IMG/VR virus record: IMGVR_UViG_3300002460_000003
Coordinates: 24,042 to 88,041 of that record
Origin: a virus
Reading direction: 5' to 3' (one strand)
Length of the DNA: 64,000 bases
Position numbers and translations under genes: made by a program. Shown here in pieces: positions 17,113-26,272 of the stretch (positions are counted from its first letter, which is position 1; each line of letters begins with the position of its first letter). The notes below the pieces were generated by a model. That model searched no databases. It saw nothing but the letters and a program-made list of their open reading frames with translations, and had not been told where the DNA came from.

Positions 17113-17448
17113 ATGACTGTTCAATATGTACCACTTCCTCTATTCACTGATGCTGATTATAGTTACTCTATTGCATTAGAAGGTGAAGCATTTATTTTCA
17201 GAGCTTATTATAATGAAAGGGCTGCTCAGTGGTTCTTTGATTTAAACTTTGAAGATGGTACTCCACTTATCCTTGGTGTTGGTTTAGTCCCTTCTTATAT
17301 TATTGGCTTGGATTATGTACTGACCCCAATTACTGGTTATATTTGGTTAGAGCCTATCGGTACAATTAATACTGAGAAATATAAAGAGTTTCCTTTCGAG
17401 TTATCTGAATACTATAAGTGCTTTTATATCTATGATGATGGTGAATAA
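17113..17448 (+). CDS. Baseplate plug protein, Pam3 gp18-like (DUF6983)
   Basis: 111 residues. The pattern YSYSIALEGEAFIFRAYYNERAAQWFFDL, followed by a short beta-rich domain ending in an acidic tail, matches the small plug protein described for cyanophage Pam3. That protein sits inside the baseplate centre. Its position between the Dit-like and hub genes agrees. It is separated from the next gene by no spacer (ATAA then ATG). Confidence 0.7.
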   Translation: MTVQYVPLPLFTDADYSYSIALEGEAFIFRAYYNERAAQWFFDLNFEDGTPLILGVGLVPSYIIGLDYVLTPITGYIWLEPIGTINTEKYKEFPFELSEYYKCFYIYDDGE

Positions 17449-18330
17449 ATGGCTATCATCTACCAAAAGAATAGAGCATATTCGTTAATCATTGGTGATA
17501 TTGAAACAGGTGATGGATTTGAAGTCACTGAACTTAATATCTCCTTTGATGTTTCCAAGTCAAGTTCAAACAAAGACAAGACAAACAGTTGTGTAATTGA
17601 AGTTTATAATCTTTCTAAAGAGAAACAAAAGCTTTTAGAAAAAGATTATATTGCTGCTGTACTTAGTGCTGGTTATCATGACACTGCAATCAAAAGGTTG
17701 TTTGCTGGACAAGTAACAGAAGCCACTACACGCAAATCAGGTACAGATAGTATCACTCAGATTCGTATGGGTGCGGCTTATACAGAACTAAACCACTCAA
17801 CACTAAGTAAGTATGTAGCACCCGGTAAGACCTACAGAGACGTTCTTGAAGAGATTCGTAAAGAGCTTCCCGGTGTTTCTCGTGCGGTGTATAACGGAAC
17901 TAACCTAAACAATCCTGTGTTAGATGGTTATCCGCTCTCTGGTACAGCTAGAGAGCTGTTAGATGAGATTAGTGAAGCACAGCAAGTTGAGTGGCATGTT
18001 GATGATGGTGTTCTTTACGCTAATGATATGTCAGGCACATCAACAGATAACCTTGCAACATCATTTATAATTAACAAGACAACTGGTTTGATTGAACTTC
18101 CATATGCTGTTAGCGGTGATCATGCCAGAGCCAAGAAAGACCCAGTTAAAAAGACTGGTGTACAAATGAAGATTCTTCTCAATCCTGAGATACTTCCCGG
18201 TTCTATCATTCTCCTAGAAGATGATAACTTTGGTGGATACTACAAAGTAGAGTCCACCAGAACATATGGTCAATGGCGTGGTAATGATTGGTATACGGAT
18301 TTAAGATGTTCACAAAAGATTAAAGTATAA
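17449..18330 (+). CDS. Baseplate hub protein, gp27/gp44-like
   Basis: 293 residues. Motifs such as GFEVTELNISFDVSKSSS, KTNSCVIEVYNLSKEKQKLLEK, LFAGQVTEATTRKSG and AYTELNHS are those of baseplate hub subunits that form the trimeric adaptor under the tube. It lies just before the spike gene, as in many myoviruses. The C-terminal residues GYYKVESTRTYGQWRGNDWYT form the usual second hub lobe. Confidence 0.75.
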   Translation: MAIIYQKNRAYSLIIGDIETGDGFEVTELNISFDVSKSSSNKDKTNSCVIEVYNLSKEKQKLLEKDYIAAVLSAGYHDTAIKRLFAGQVTEATTRKSGTDSITQIRMGAAYTELNHSTLSKYVAPGKTYRDVLEEIRKELPGVSRAVYNGTNLNNPVLDGYPLSGTARELLDEISEAQQVEWHVDDGVLYANDMSGTSTDNLATSFIINKTTGLIELPYAVSGDHARAKKDPVKKTGVQMKILLNPEILPGSIILLEDDNFGGYYKVESTRTYGQWRGNDWYTDLRCSQKIKV

Positions 18331-18340
18331 GGAGCTAAGT

Positions 18341-19126
18341 GTGTCTCGTGAAAAAAGTATGCAAGAGCTTCTTAATAACTCTTTTAGTTATAACATGAAT
18401 AACATCCACACAGCTATTCCAGCTATTGTTGTGACTGTTCGTAATGACCTAGAAGATATGACGCTGGATGTTCAACCAACTTTAAATATTAAAAATAAAA
18501 ATGGTTCTATAGAAGAACGTCCAGTGGTACTTAATGTTCCATTTCAGTTCCCATCATCTAGTACAGCAGCTTTTACCTTTCCAATTAATGTAGGTGACTC
18601 TGTTCTGCTTATCTTCTCCATGAGGGGGTTGGATACATGGAAAAGGGGAACAGGTAGACAAGTAACACCAACAGATTTCAGGAAGTTTGATAAGAAAGAT
18701 TGTTTTGCCATTCCCGGCATCCATACTATTTCTAATTCAATCAATGACCCTCAAAAACGTTTCTGGCCTCATAGTACACTAGATGCTGTCTTAGTAAATA
18801 ACATCGGTACAGGTCAAGAAAACGAAGTAAGACTTAAGGCTTCTGGTGACGTTATCGTCAACACTCAACAGAATGTTGAAGTGAATTGCAATAATGCTAC
18901 TGTGACTGCTCAGGCTGATATAACAATGACTTGTGCTAACTTTAGTCTGGATGCCTCTACTTCTATTACTGTTACATCCCCAACTACAACTTGGATTGGT
19001 GACATTAATCAGACTGGTAATTACAACATCACTGGCTCTTATATCTTAACAGGTACAAGCACCTTTAATGGTATTGCCTTTGATACGCATGATCACATCC
19101 CTGGCCCTGGCCCATCTAATCCATAA
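18341..19126 (+). CDS. Central spike protein (Gp138-type N-terminus, HxH tip)
   Basis: 261 residues, GTG start at 18341 with GGAG upstream. Residues about 20-110 are an OB-fold type Gp138 N-terminal domain (PFQFPSSSTAAFTFPINVGDSVLLIF). Residues about 160-240 show short hydrophobic repeats (VNTQQNVEVNCNNATVTAQADI) of an intertwined beta-helix. The end FDTHDHIPGPG carries the HxH motif that binds iron at the apex of membrane-piercing spikes. The protein trimer tips the tail tube and pierces the outer membrane. Confidence 0.86.
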   Translation: MSREKSMQELLNNSFSYNMNNIHTAIPAIVVTVRNDLEDMTLDVQPTLNIKNKNGSIEERPVVLNVPFQFPSSSTAAFTFPINVGDSVLLIFSMRGLDTWKRGTGRQVTPTDFRKFDKKDCFAIPGIHTISNSINDPQKRFWPHSTLDAVLVNNIGTGQENEVRLKASGDVIVNTQQNVEVNCNNATVTAQADITMTCANFSLDASTSITVTSPTTTWIGDINQTGNYNITGSYILTGTSTFNGIAFDTHDHIPGPGPSNP

Positions 19127-19137
19127 GGAGAAGTATC

Positions 19138-19503
19138 ATTGATATTCTACTAGATGAAAGCACTCACGATGCTATATTCTTCAATGGGCCTCTTACAAAA
19201 GAGTATACCACTCAGCCGTATACTCAGACAACTGCACAACGACTTAAGATTCGTCTGCTAACTTTCCAAGAAGAGTATGTTTTTAATACAACATATGGTG
19301 TTCCCTACTGGCAACAGATTCTAGGTAAGAAGACAACTAAAGCAGCAGTTGACCTTTTGTTCCAACAACAAATCCTTCTAGAAACCGGTGTGAAAGAAAT
19401 CACATCCTTTTCTTCAACTCTAGTAAATAGAAATTACTCAATGACTTTCAGAGTGAAGGTTGTTAGCGGTGAAGAAACAACTCCAATTACAATCACCCTG
19501 TAG
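19138..19503 (+). CDS. Baseplate wedge protein, gp25-like (AUU start)
   Basis: 121 residues. No ATG, GTG or TTG starts this open frame near its beginning. The frame opens at ATT 19138-19140, exactly 7 bases after AAGGAG, reading IDILLDESTHDAIFFNGPL and ending TTPITITL. The overlapping TTG at 19139 is in another frame that stops after four codons. The family resemblance (LRIRLLTF-like core, here LKIRLLTFQEEYVFN, then GVPYWQQI) and its place before the J-like gene identify a gp25/gpW-type wedge protein. That protein normally starts the sheath. Automated callers are likely to miss it. Confidence 0.82.
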   Translation: MDILLDESTHDAIFFNGPLTKEYTTQPYTQTTAQRLKIRLLTFQEEYVFNTTYGVPYWQQILGKKTTKAAVDLLFQQQILLETGVKEITSFSSTLVNRNYSMTFRVKVVSGEETTPITITL

Positions 19504-19533
19504 TCAATCAGGGAAATATTCTGAGGAAATTAC

Positions 19534-20997
19534 ATGGCATTTGGCATAACTCCAGAAGGATTCGTCCTCAAACGCTTACAAGATATTCTAACAGAGCAAA
19601 GGGTGAAAGCAAGAGAGTTGTTTGGTGATCTGGTAGCCCCCGGCGATGTAGTGGACGTATCAGACAGCTCTGTACTTGGTCGTCTAATCAATATGGATGC
19701 CTTTGGTGATGCTGACCTTTGGGAAGTAGCCCAACAGTCCTACAGCGCTCTTGATCCTAATTCAGCCACTGGTATTGCTCTAGATAACATTGTTCAATAT
19801 GGCGGCATTAGTCGTCAAGGTGCTTCAGCTACAACAGCCATTGGTTTGTTTGCTGGTAGTAATGGTACTCTGATTCCAGCAGGTAATACAGTAGCAGCTC
19901 CAGTTACAGGTACTCAATTCACTGTAACGGACAGCGTTGCATTATCTCCATCGTTGGCTGCTGGTATCACCGTTGCTGTTCTGACTGTAACCGATAGTGT
20001 TAACTATACAATCAACTATACTGTCAGCACTACAACAACAAACACAGTTACCTACAACTCAGGTGTTGGTGCTACAACAGCCAACATCCTAGCTGGTTTA
20101 CAAGCTGAGATAACATCTTCACATCCTTTGCTAATTGCTACAGTTGTAGGAACTACTCTTGTTGTAGACAGAGTTGATGTATTTCAAGCAAGTACGTTCT
20201 CTACTGGTACTCGTTTAAACATTACTAAAGTGAAGAAGATTGGTAGTCTACAGGCAACCGCTGATGGTCCTCTAGAGCAAGAAGCTAACACAATCACGCA
20301 GATTATTACTCCTGTCCTTGGTTGGGATAGTGTTACAAACCCACTTGAAGCATCTGCCGGTACTCTTAAGGAAACTGATGAAGAGCTTCGCATTAGGTTT
20401 CGTAATACTAAACTAGAACGTTCAAGTAACATCCTAGACAGTCTGTACTCAGCACTACTTAATCTTACAGGTGTTGATGAAGTAGCTATCTACGAGAATG
20501 ACACTGACATCACAGACTCTAATGGTGTCCTTCCTCATAGTTTCCTTCCTATTGTACTTGGTGGTAGCTCTCAGTTAATTGCTGACACTATCTGGGAAAA
20601 TAAACCAATGGGCATTAGAAGTCAAGGTAACACAGTAATTAGTGTTACTGATACCCAAGGCTTCCCACATGACATTGGTTTTGAAAGACCAAACCCTGTG
20701 ACAATCTACATGATTATCAATTTAAGCTTGAACCCTGAAGACCCAACTACCTTCCCCGGTGATGGTGTAGCCCAGATTCAAAGTAATATTCAGTCTTATG
20801 CCGGTGACAATCTTGGTGTTGGTAGAGACGTTATTTTCTCTCGGCTATTTACTCCTGTTAACGAAGTTCCGGGACATCAGGTAGACAGTATGTTTATTGG
20901 TACATCCCCAGCGCCTGCAACTACTGCCAATATAATCGTTCCGTTCAATGGTATTGCCAGCTTTGAAACTGTAAATCTTATAATTAATGTGGCATAA
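19534..20997 (+). CDS. Baseplate wedge protein, gpJ/gp6-like
   Basis: 487 residues. The N-terminus (ITPEGFVLKRLQDILTEQRVKARELFG) and the core ETDEELRIRFRNTKLERSSNILDSLYSALLNLTGV are hallmarks of the baseplate J-like family (P2 gpJ, T4 gp6, Mu gp47). It forms the iris of the baseplate with the gp25-like protein. A Thr/Val-rich beta insertion at about residues 120-230 is extra to the family core. Confidence 0.87.
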   Translation: MAFGITPEGFVLKRLQDILTEQRVKARELFGDLVAPGDVVDVSDSSVLGRLINMDAFGDADLWEVAQQSYSALDPNSATGIALDNIVQYGGISRQGASATTAIGLFAGSNGTLIPAGNTVAAPVTGTQFTVTDSVALSPSLAAGITVAVLTVTDSVNYTINYTVSTTTTNTVTYNSGVGATTANILAGLQAEITSSHPLLIATVVGTTLVVDRVDVFQASTFSTGTRLNITKVKKIGSLQATADGPLEQEANTITQIITPVLGWDSVTNPLEASAGTLKETDEELRIRFRNTKLERSSNILDSLYSALLNLTGVDEVAIYENDTDITDSNGVLPHSFLPIVLGGSSQLIADTIWENKPMGIRSQGNTVISVTDTQGFPHDIGFERPNPVTIYMIINLSLNPEDPTTFPGDGVAQIQSNIQSYAGDNLGVGRDVIFSRLFTPVNEVPGHQVDSMFIGTSPAPATTANIIVPFNGIASFETVNLIINVA

Positions 20998-21006
20998 GGA
21001 GTAGAC

Positions 21007-21798
21007 ATGATTATTCCTTTTGATTCGGAGGATTATCTAGAGACAGCAAGAAGCCAAATCACTGAACAGTTCAAGGATAAAGATATCCTAGACCGTTACC
21101 TACAACTAATCATTGACCAACAATATACAATCCAAGAGGTATTCAAAGACTTACTTCAGAAAAGAAGTATTGATGAAGCTACTGGGGCAACACTAGATAT
21201 TATTGGGGAGATTGTTGGTCAACCAAGAGAACTAATCTCTGCTGATCTATTTGACTTCTTTGGTTTCCAAGGTGCGTTGAAAGCTGGTGGCTACGGGGAT
21301 TTTGGTAATCCGGCAGTTGGTAGTAGATGGTATGACTTTGGACAACCTCTTGGTGGCAACATTCTCCTTGATGATGAAACATATCGTCTGTTCATCAAAG
21401 CTAAGATTCTAAAGAATAATACAGCATCTACTCCTGAAGAATTTATTGCTTTCATTAACTTCTTGTTTGGTACAGCTACTACAGCGTATCTTGCAGAAGG
21501 CGAAGCAGAGTATACCATTCTATTTGGCAGAGAGCTTACAGCTTTCGAGCAGGTGTTGTTGAACTATACATCATCTAGTGCAGGGTATCCATCAAGACTT
21601 ATTCCAAAAACTGTTGGTGTTAGGGTTAATTTTGGTTACTTCCTAGCCGATGATTACTTTGGTTTCCAAGGTGCTCCAGGTGCTAAAGGTTATGGTGATT
21701 TGACAGGAACATATGGCTATGGACTTGGATATGGACTTGGTTACGGTGATTCAGATTTTGCAATTATAGGTGGCGGAACATACGCTACCTTATTTTAA
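21007..21798 (+). CDS. Baseplate/tail fibre connector, DUF2612-like
   Basis: 263 residues. The N-terminal helical part (DRYLQLIIDQQYTIQEVFKDLLQKRSI, then ATLDIIGEIVGQPR) is typical of gpI/DUF2612 wedge proteins, which follow gpJ and hold the fibres. A Gly/Tyr-rich motif occurs twice (DFFGFQGALKAGGYGDFG near 80 and DYFGFQGAPGAKGYGDL near 217). The end is low-complexity YGYGLGYGLGYGDSD. Confidence 0.72.
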   Translation: MIIPFDSEDYLETARSQITEQFKDKDILDRYLQLIIDQQYTIQEVFKDLLQKRSIDEATGATLDIIGEIVGQPRELISADLFDFFGFQGALKAGGYGDFGNPAVGSRWYDFGQPLGGNILLDDETYRLFIKAKILKNNTASTPEEFIAFINFLFGTATTAYLAEGEAEYTILFGRELTAFEQVLLNYTSSSAGYPSRLIPKTVGVRVNFGYFLADDYFGFQGAPGAKGYGDLTGTYGYGLGYGLGYGDSDFAIIGGGTYATLF

Positions 21799-21813
21799 CT
21801 TTGAGGATAAATA

Positions 21814-22668
21814 ATGGCTTTTAATTCAAAACCATCTGGCATGAATATCGTTTGGGCATCTGCCGGTGATATCCTTGATCCGGGTGATACAAAATATCAA
21901 ACTGGTTGGGGGGTTGAAATTCCACCACGCCAATGGGAAAACTACTCCCAGAATAAACAAGATGGCTTCATGGCTCATGCCAACCAACTCGGTATGGTAG
22001 ATTGGGATGCTGAGACTGAATATCAAGCAAATAAAAGCTATGTACAAGGCACAACTAATGGTACTGTCTACCGTTGTATTCTTACTCATACCAACCAAGA
22101 CCCAGAGCTGGATGTAACTAATACTTATTGGATTATTGCATTCGCTTCGGCTGGTGATTTCTACACTAAGACTGAGACAGATAGTCTTTATTTAGCTAAA
22201 GCTCAGAATCTTGCAGACCTTACAAACACAGCGACTGCTCGGACTAATCTAAGTGTATACTCTCAAGCACAGACTTATACCCAAGCAGAAGTTGATGCTA
22301 AAACAACTGTAGCATCAACAGCACAAGCACAATCATTTGTATCAAATACCACGTTAATTACACCACTAAGACTAAAAGAAGCTTTTCAAGGGTTAAATCA
22401 GAGTATTTCTACTAACGGCTTCCAAAAACTTCCGAATGGATTGATAATTCAATGGGGTGCCCATGTTACAGGAACAGCCCTCACAGAACAAACTGTAAGT
22501 TTTCCTTTAACCTTCCCAACATCAGTATTTTCTGTTGTATTTACAGGAGCATCCTCTGCTGCATCCTCTGCTGCTGTTTGGAGAACTGCTGTACCAACAA
22601 CTTCCGGTTTTAAATATTCAGCGGAGGTTGGGGGGAACACTGTTTTATATATGACCATAGGAATTTAA
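21814..22668 (+). CDS. Tail fibre protein with gp53-like tip domain
   Basis: 284 residues. The N-terminal 120 residues form an attachment domain that includes a carbohydrate-module-like stretch (TEYQANKSYVQGTTNGTVYRC). Then come a coiled Ala/Thr/Gln-rich shaft (AKAQNLADLTNTATARTNL) and a C-terminal domain beginning GFQKLPNGLIIQWG. That last domain is the mark of the putative tail fibre gp53-like C-terminal fold. It probably makes the first host contact. It is followed two bases later by a likely fibre chaperone. Confidence 0.78.
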   Translation: MAFNSKPSGMNIVWASAGDILDPGDTKYQTGWGVEIPPRQWENYSQNKQDGFMAHANQLGMVDWDAETEYQANKSYVQGTTNGTVYRCILTHTNQDPELDVTNTYWIIAFASAGDFYTKTETDSLYLAKAQNLADLTNTATARTNLSVYSQAQTYTQAEVDAKTTVASTAQAQSFVSNTTLITPLRLKEAFQGLNQSISTNGFQKLPNGLIIQWGAHVTGTALTEQTVSFPLTFPTSVFSVVFTGASSAASSAAVWRTAVPTTSGFKYSAEVGGNTVLYMTIGI

Positions 22669-22669
22669 T

Positions 22670-23056
22670 ATGCAATATTTTTTCAGTCAAAGTACAAACG
22701 GTTTTTACATCAAACCGTTTAATGAACAAATTCCGAAGGACGCCATTGAATTGTCTAAACTAGAGTATGAGGATGTCCTAGTAAAGCAAGGCAAAGGTTA
22801 TAAACTATCTACAAAAAATGGTAGCTTAGTCACAGAACAATATGACCAATCTGAGAATTACCAAGCCTTAGAGCGTAAATGGAGGAATTCGGAGCTTACC
22901 TATTGCGATATAGAGATATATAAACTACAAGATTCTGATTCTACTGCTAGAAGTTCTATAACAGAGTGGAGAACATATAGAAAACTACTAAGGCGGTGGC
23001 CTGAACACCCCAACTTTCCGGACACCAATTTCCGGCCAACACCACCAGACGCGTAA
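22670..23056 (+). CDS. Tail fibre assembly chaperone-like protein
   Basis: 128 residues with YFFSQSTNGFYIKP at the start and a C-terminal SSITEWRTYRKLLRRWPEHPNFPD, the WRxYRxxLR...HP pattern of phage tail fibre assembly proteins (Caudo_TAP-like). Such proteins help fibre trimers fold. Its position between two receptor-binding genes fits. Confidence 0.72.
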   Translation: MQYFFSQSTNGFYIKPFNEQIPKDAIELSKLEYEDVLVKQGKGYKLSTKNGSLVTEQYDQSENYQALERKWRNSELTYCDIEIYKLQDSDSTARSSITEWRTYRKLLRRWPEHPNFPDTNFRPTPPDA

Positions 23057-23066
23057 GGAGTTTTAA

Positions 23067-25481
23067 ATGTCACAACAACAATCCCCTTGGGTTGAGGGGG
23101 CATATGGTTGGAGTTTTGGAGAATCTGGCTGGAACCCTGGTATGGATCAGAACTTACTTAAGTTCTCTTTTCTTTTTGATCGTAATGTGGATAGTATTGT
23201 TGCATCCCTCCCTCCTGCTGTAAATGGGCAAGCACATTACAACACAGTAGATAACCGCCTATATTTTGCAGTAGGTACTACTTATTATAGTTGCCCTGTC
23301 CCTAAATGGTTTTCAGTTATTGTTAAGCCTAGTGGAGATGTCTGGCAATTTAATGGGGTAAATCTTGTACAAATAGATAGCCCATCAGACTTAGATATTA
23401 GATTAGATTCACTAGAATTAACAGCTTCCCAGCTTGGTACAGCAGCTTTTGAAGATGTTGCCTTTTTTGCTTCACAATCAGCACTAGATGTTGTAGAAGC
23501 TAACAGCCAAGCATATACTGATGTCTTGCGGACAGATTTAGCTGATAGTGTTGACCAGACAAAAGGTGCATCTCTCGTAGGTTTTGATCCTGCATTGATA
23601 TACCCAACAACTACTGTTGGGGGGTACTTGAATTACACTCCAAGTTTAAATCCAATCATTGTATATGATTGGGATGATTCTACTGGAACAGATAATTCTA
23701 CAGCATTACAGGCATATGTTGATTCTACATATGTATCCCCAACAGTAGTTGGGCGTGGCCGCATTGATCTGCTTAACGGCAGGGCTGCTGCTATCAGCTC
23801 AACTATCCAGATCCTTCAAAAAACCCTTGATCTGTCCGGCAGTGAAGGACTGCTTAAATGGACTGGGACAGCAGGTCTGCCGATGGTCCGGGTGGTCGAT
23901 TCTTCACGATGCCGTATCTCCGACATGATCCTGCTTGGAGATATCACTAACACCCCAAGCGCTGCGATCTATTTCGAAGCAGAGGCCCCACTTGCAACTT
24001 TAGGAACAAACGAAAACCACGTCGTCGAGCGGGTCATAATCGGCCGCAGATGGCTGACGGATACCACCACGGGTGGCAGCACGGACGCCACGCCAGCAGG
24101 AAAAATCACGAATGGCATCGTGATCGGAGGTGCGATTGACGGAAACAATGACGAGTACACAATTCGCAATTGTCAAATCCATTCCGCAGTTGATGCGGGT
24201 ATAGACTTCAAAAACTCTCAGTCAATCTGGTCAATGATTGATGGCGTTCTGACGAACGACTGCAATGTGGGAGTCCGTGTAGGCTGTAACATGAACGCCA
24301 CGCACCTTACCTTCAACCGGAACAAAGTTGCCGATCTAGAAGGGATCAGAAATACAGAAATGTGGATCAATGGTTTTGAATCTGAGAATGCAAAACTAGC
24401 AATATGGTCAAAGGGTGGGGCCAGCTTCTTTGTGCGCGGCGGCAAAATACTTATTAATCAGGCGACTCCCGGTAATTTCACTAGGACGGAAAACGGCGGA
24501 GTACTTTCGCTAAATGACATGCTGATAGTAAGCAGCGGGGCTGGGGCGCAAACATTTTATTTCCGTGCTGCATCCGTCAAGACTGGGGCGTTTCGGCTGC
24601 GCGGGTGTACTATCACTAATGGTAGCCAGCGCGATACATACGATATCGATACTGGAATCATAAGCTCGCAACAACATGAAATTGATATCGAGCACGGGGA
24701 GTTCATCTTTAAGACCCGCGCACCATATCTTGACCGGGCTGTTACCCCCGCGTCTGCCGCTGACGGTAGTTCTGCGTTGATTGGGTCGGGATCTGCAAAA
24801 ACACCGCTAACAAGTTTTTTCCAAGTCGCATATCAGACGGCTATCGGAAACCAGCACTTGACGGTGGCAACCGATGCTGCGACCCAGGTTCGTGCTAGGG
24901 TTTCGAATGTAAGTGGCGGGGCGTTACAGCTGGCTCCTGGGCGCATTCGCTGGATGGCAATGGATGACCATGTACAGTCTATCGGCAGCTTGGCAATTGA
25001 TGTCCCCTTGCTGGCTGCTGGAGCCGGTCAAACGGTAAACATACCGGTTGCAGGTGCACAAATTGGTGATTTCACACTTCACACAACAGATGTGTCGTAT
25101 ACAGGCCCCACTATTACCAGCTACGTGTCAGCGCCCGGGGTTGTATCCCTGCGGGTACAAAACCAATCTGGCGGACCTAGTGATCCGGCATCAGCAGTAT
25201 TAAGCGCTGCGGTTATCAGGCCATCTGGTAACTTTATGGGCGGATTGATAGACCCCGGTATTGTAGAAATGGCCGCAGGCTCTACTACGACACGATCCGT
25301 TACAGTAACGGGCGCACAACTCGGAGCGCATGCTCTAGTCGCATACACCGCAGATATTTTAGGGGTGACGATGACTGCTCATGTATCCGCAGCAAATACT
25401 GTAACGGTTGTTATTTCAAATCTAACGGCAGCGCCAGTGAATTTTCCGGCAGGTGGATTTAAAGTCATGGTTATGTTTTGA
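23067..25481 (+). CDS. Tailspike with beta-helix body
   Basis: 804 residues. Residues 1-130 are a head-binding/anchor part (MSQQQSPWVEGAYGWSFGESGW). Residues about 205-520 show the repeated short strands of a right-handed parallel beta-helix (DYDDSTGTDNSTALQAYVD-like opening at about 208-222, then NHVVERVIIGRRW, NEYTIRNCQIHSAVDAGID-type rungs). Such folds often degrade capsule or O-antigen, but no catalytic residues are assigned. The C-terminus has two similar domains (about 650-725 and 735-804). From about 23740 to 25480 base composition and codon use become clearly GC-richer than neighbours, suggesting a domain acquired by recombination. Confidence 0.8.
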   Translation: MSQQQSPWVEGAYGWSFGESGWNPGMDQNLLKFSFLFDRNVDSIVASLPPAVNGQAHYNTVDNRLYFAVGTTYYSCPVPKWFSVIVKPSGDVWQFNGVNLVQIDSPSDLDIRLDSLELTASQLGTAAFEDVAFFASQSALDVVEANSQAYTDVLRTDLADSVDQTKGASLVGFDPALIYPTTTVGGYLNYTPSLNPIIVYDWDDSTGTDNSTALQAYVDSTYVSPTVVGRGRIDLLNGRAAAISSTIQILQKTLDLSGSEGLLKWTGTAGLPMVRVVDSSRCRISDMILLGDITNTPSAAIYFEAEAPLATLGTNENHVVERVIIGRRWLTDTTTGGSTDATPAGKITNGIVIGGAIDGNNDEYTIRNCQIHSAVDAGIDFKNSQSIWSMIDGVLTNDCNVGVRVGCNMNATHLTFNRNKVADLEGIRNTEMWINGFESENAKLAIWSKGGASFFVRGGKILINQATPGNFTRTENGGVLSLNDMLIVSSGAGAQTFYFRAASVKTGAFRLRGCTITNGSQRDTYDIDTGIISSQQHEIDIEHGEFIFKTRAPYLDRAVTPASAADGSSALIGSGSAKTPLTSFFQVAYQTAIGNQHLTVATDAATQVRARVSNVSGGALQLAPGRIRWMAMDDHVQSIGSLAIDVPLLAAGAGQTVNIPVAGAQIGDFTLHTTDVSYTGPTITSYVSAPGVVSLRVQNQSGGPSDPASAVLSAAVIRPSGNFMGGLIDPGIVEMAAGSTTTRSVTVTGAQLGAHALVAYTADILGVTMTAHVSAANTVTVVISNLTAAPVNFPAGGFKVMVMF

Positions 25482-25491
25482 GAATAAATAG

Positions 25492-26064
25492 ATGAGTCCA
25501 ACCTTAAAACAAAAACTCATTGTTTCATTTATTGCTCTGGGGCTTAGTGCCCCAGCAGCATTCTTTGTTTACGATGTCACAATCCCCTCTGAAGGATTAT
25601 ACACTAGCGTGTATTTAGACCCAGTTCAACTCCCCACTGTTTGTGTTGGGAGGCTGGATAGGAAGTTGAAGCTTGGGCAAACATTTACTCTTGATGAATG
25701 TATGGAAATGTTAGCTCAAGATTGGAAAAAACACCAAGCTCAATTAGATAGGGTTGTCAAAGTACCTTACAAATCAGAGTGGCAACAACAAGCTCTTACT
25801 GATTTCACATTCAACCTTGGGATTGGTAATGTCCAGTCTTCAACACTTCTCAAGCTGCTGAATCAAGGGAAGCATGTTGAGGCCTGTAAACAACTTACAC
25901 GTTGGATTAAAGCAGGTGGTAAAACATTAGCTGGTCTTGTCAAACGTAGAAATAAAGAGATGCCATTTTGCATGGGCGAGTTGAGTTGGGATAAACAGCA
26001 ATCCTACAAAGAGTTTAAGAGAGAGTACGATGAAATTAATACCAAACAAAAAGAAGGTTCTTAA
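25492..26064 (+). CDS. SAR-type endolysin (GH24 lysozyme)
   Basis: 190 residues, cleaving glycan strands of peptidoglycan. The first 30 residues form a weakly hydrophobic, Ala/Gly/Ser-containing N-terminal segment (VSFIALGLSAPAAFFVYDV) like a signal-arrest-release domain. The catalytic triad is read as Glu34 (IPSEG), Asp43 and Thr49, with Cys51 next to it as in P1/21-type SAR lysozymes. The downstream TDFTFNLGIGN and RRNKEMPFCMG match the T4-lysozyme superfamily. The end overlaps the holin gene by 35 bases. Confidence 0.88.
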   Translation: MSPTLKQKLIVSFIALGLSAPAAFFVYDVTIPSEGLYTSVYLDPVQLPTVCVGRLDRKLKLGQTFTLDECMEMLAQDWKKHQAQLDRVVKVPYKSEWQQQALTDFTFNLGIGNVQSSTLLKLLNQGKHVEACKQLTRWIKAGGKTLAGLVKRRNKEMPFCMGELSWDKQQSYKEFKREYDEINTKQKEGS

Positions 26065-26272
26065 GTCTTATTCTTTCTTGAGTATGGCTGCTAATTTCCT
26101 AATTGCTTTATCCATCTCAGGTCTGTCTGTATTGGGAGTGTTATCAAGTGAGATTGCCCTTCCTCTCCTTTGTTGTCTTGCTATTGCCTTTGGTATGGCT
26201 GGGCTTGCTGGTCGTTTTGTGGATCAGAATATTGATGATGGCTTACTCGGGGATGAAAAAGATGTTCAGTAG
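26030..26272 (+). CDS. Putative holin/pinholin
   Basis: 80 residues with two probable membrane helices (about 17-37 and 42-60), a basic N-terminus (MKLIPNKKKVLKSY) and an acidic C-terminus. These features and its position between a SAR endolysin and spanins suggest a small holin, possibly a pinholin that only depolarises the membrane. The family was not identified with certainty. Confidence 0.65.
   Translation: MKLIPNKKKVLKSYSFLSMAANFLIALSISGLSVLGVLSSEIALPLLCCLAIAFGMAGLAGRFVDQNIDDGLLGDEKDVQ

Noticed and set aside
26103-26252. Longer N-terminus for the Rz-like gene
   Set aside because: The upstream part is in a second frame across the holin gene and reads as a shadow; the membrane helix of the spanin fits the start at 26253.
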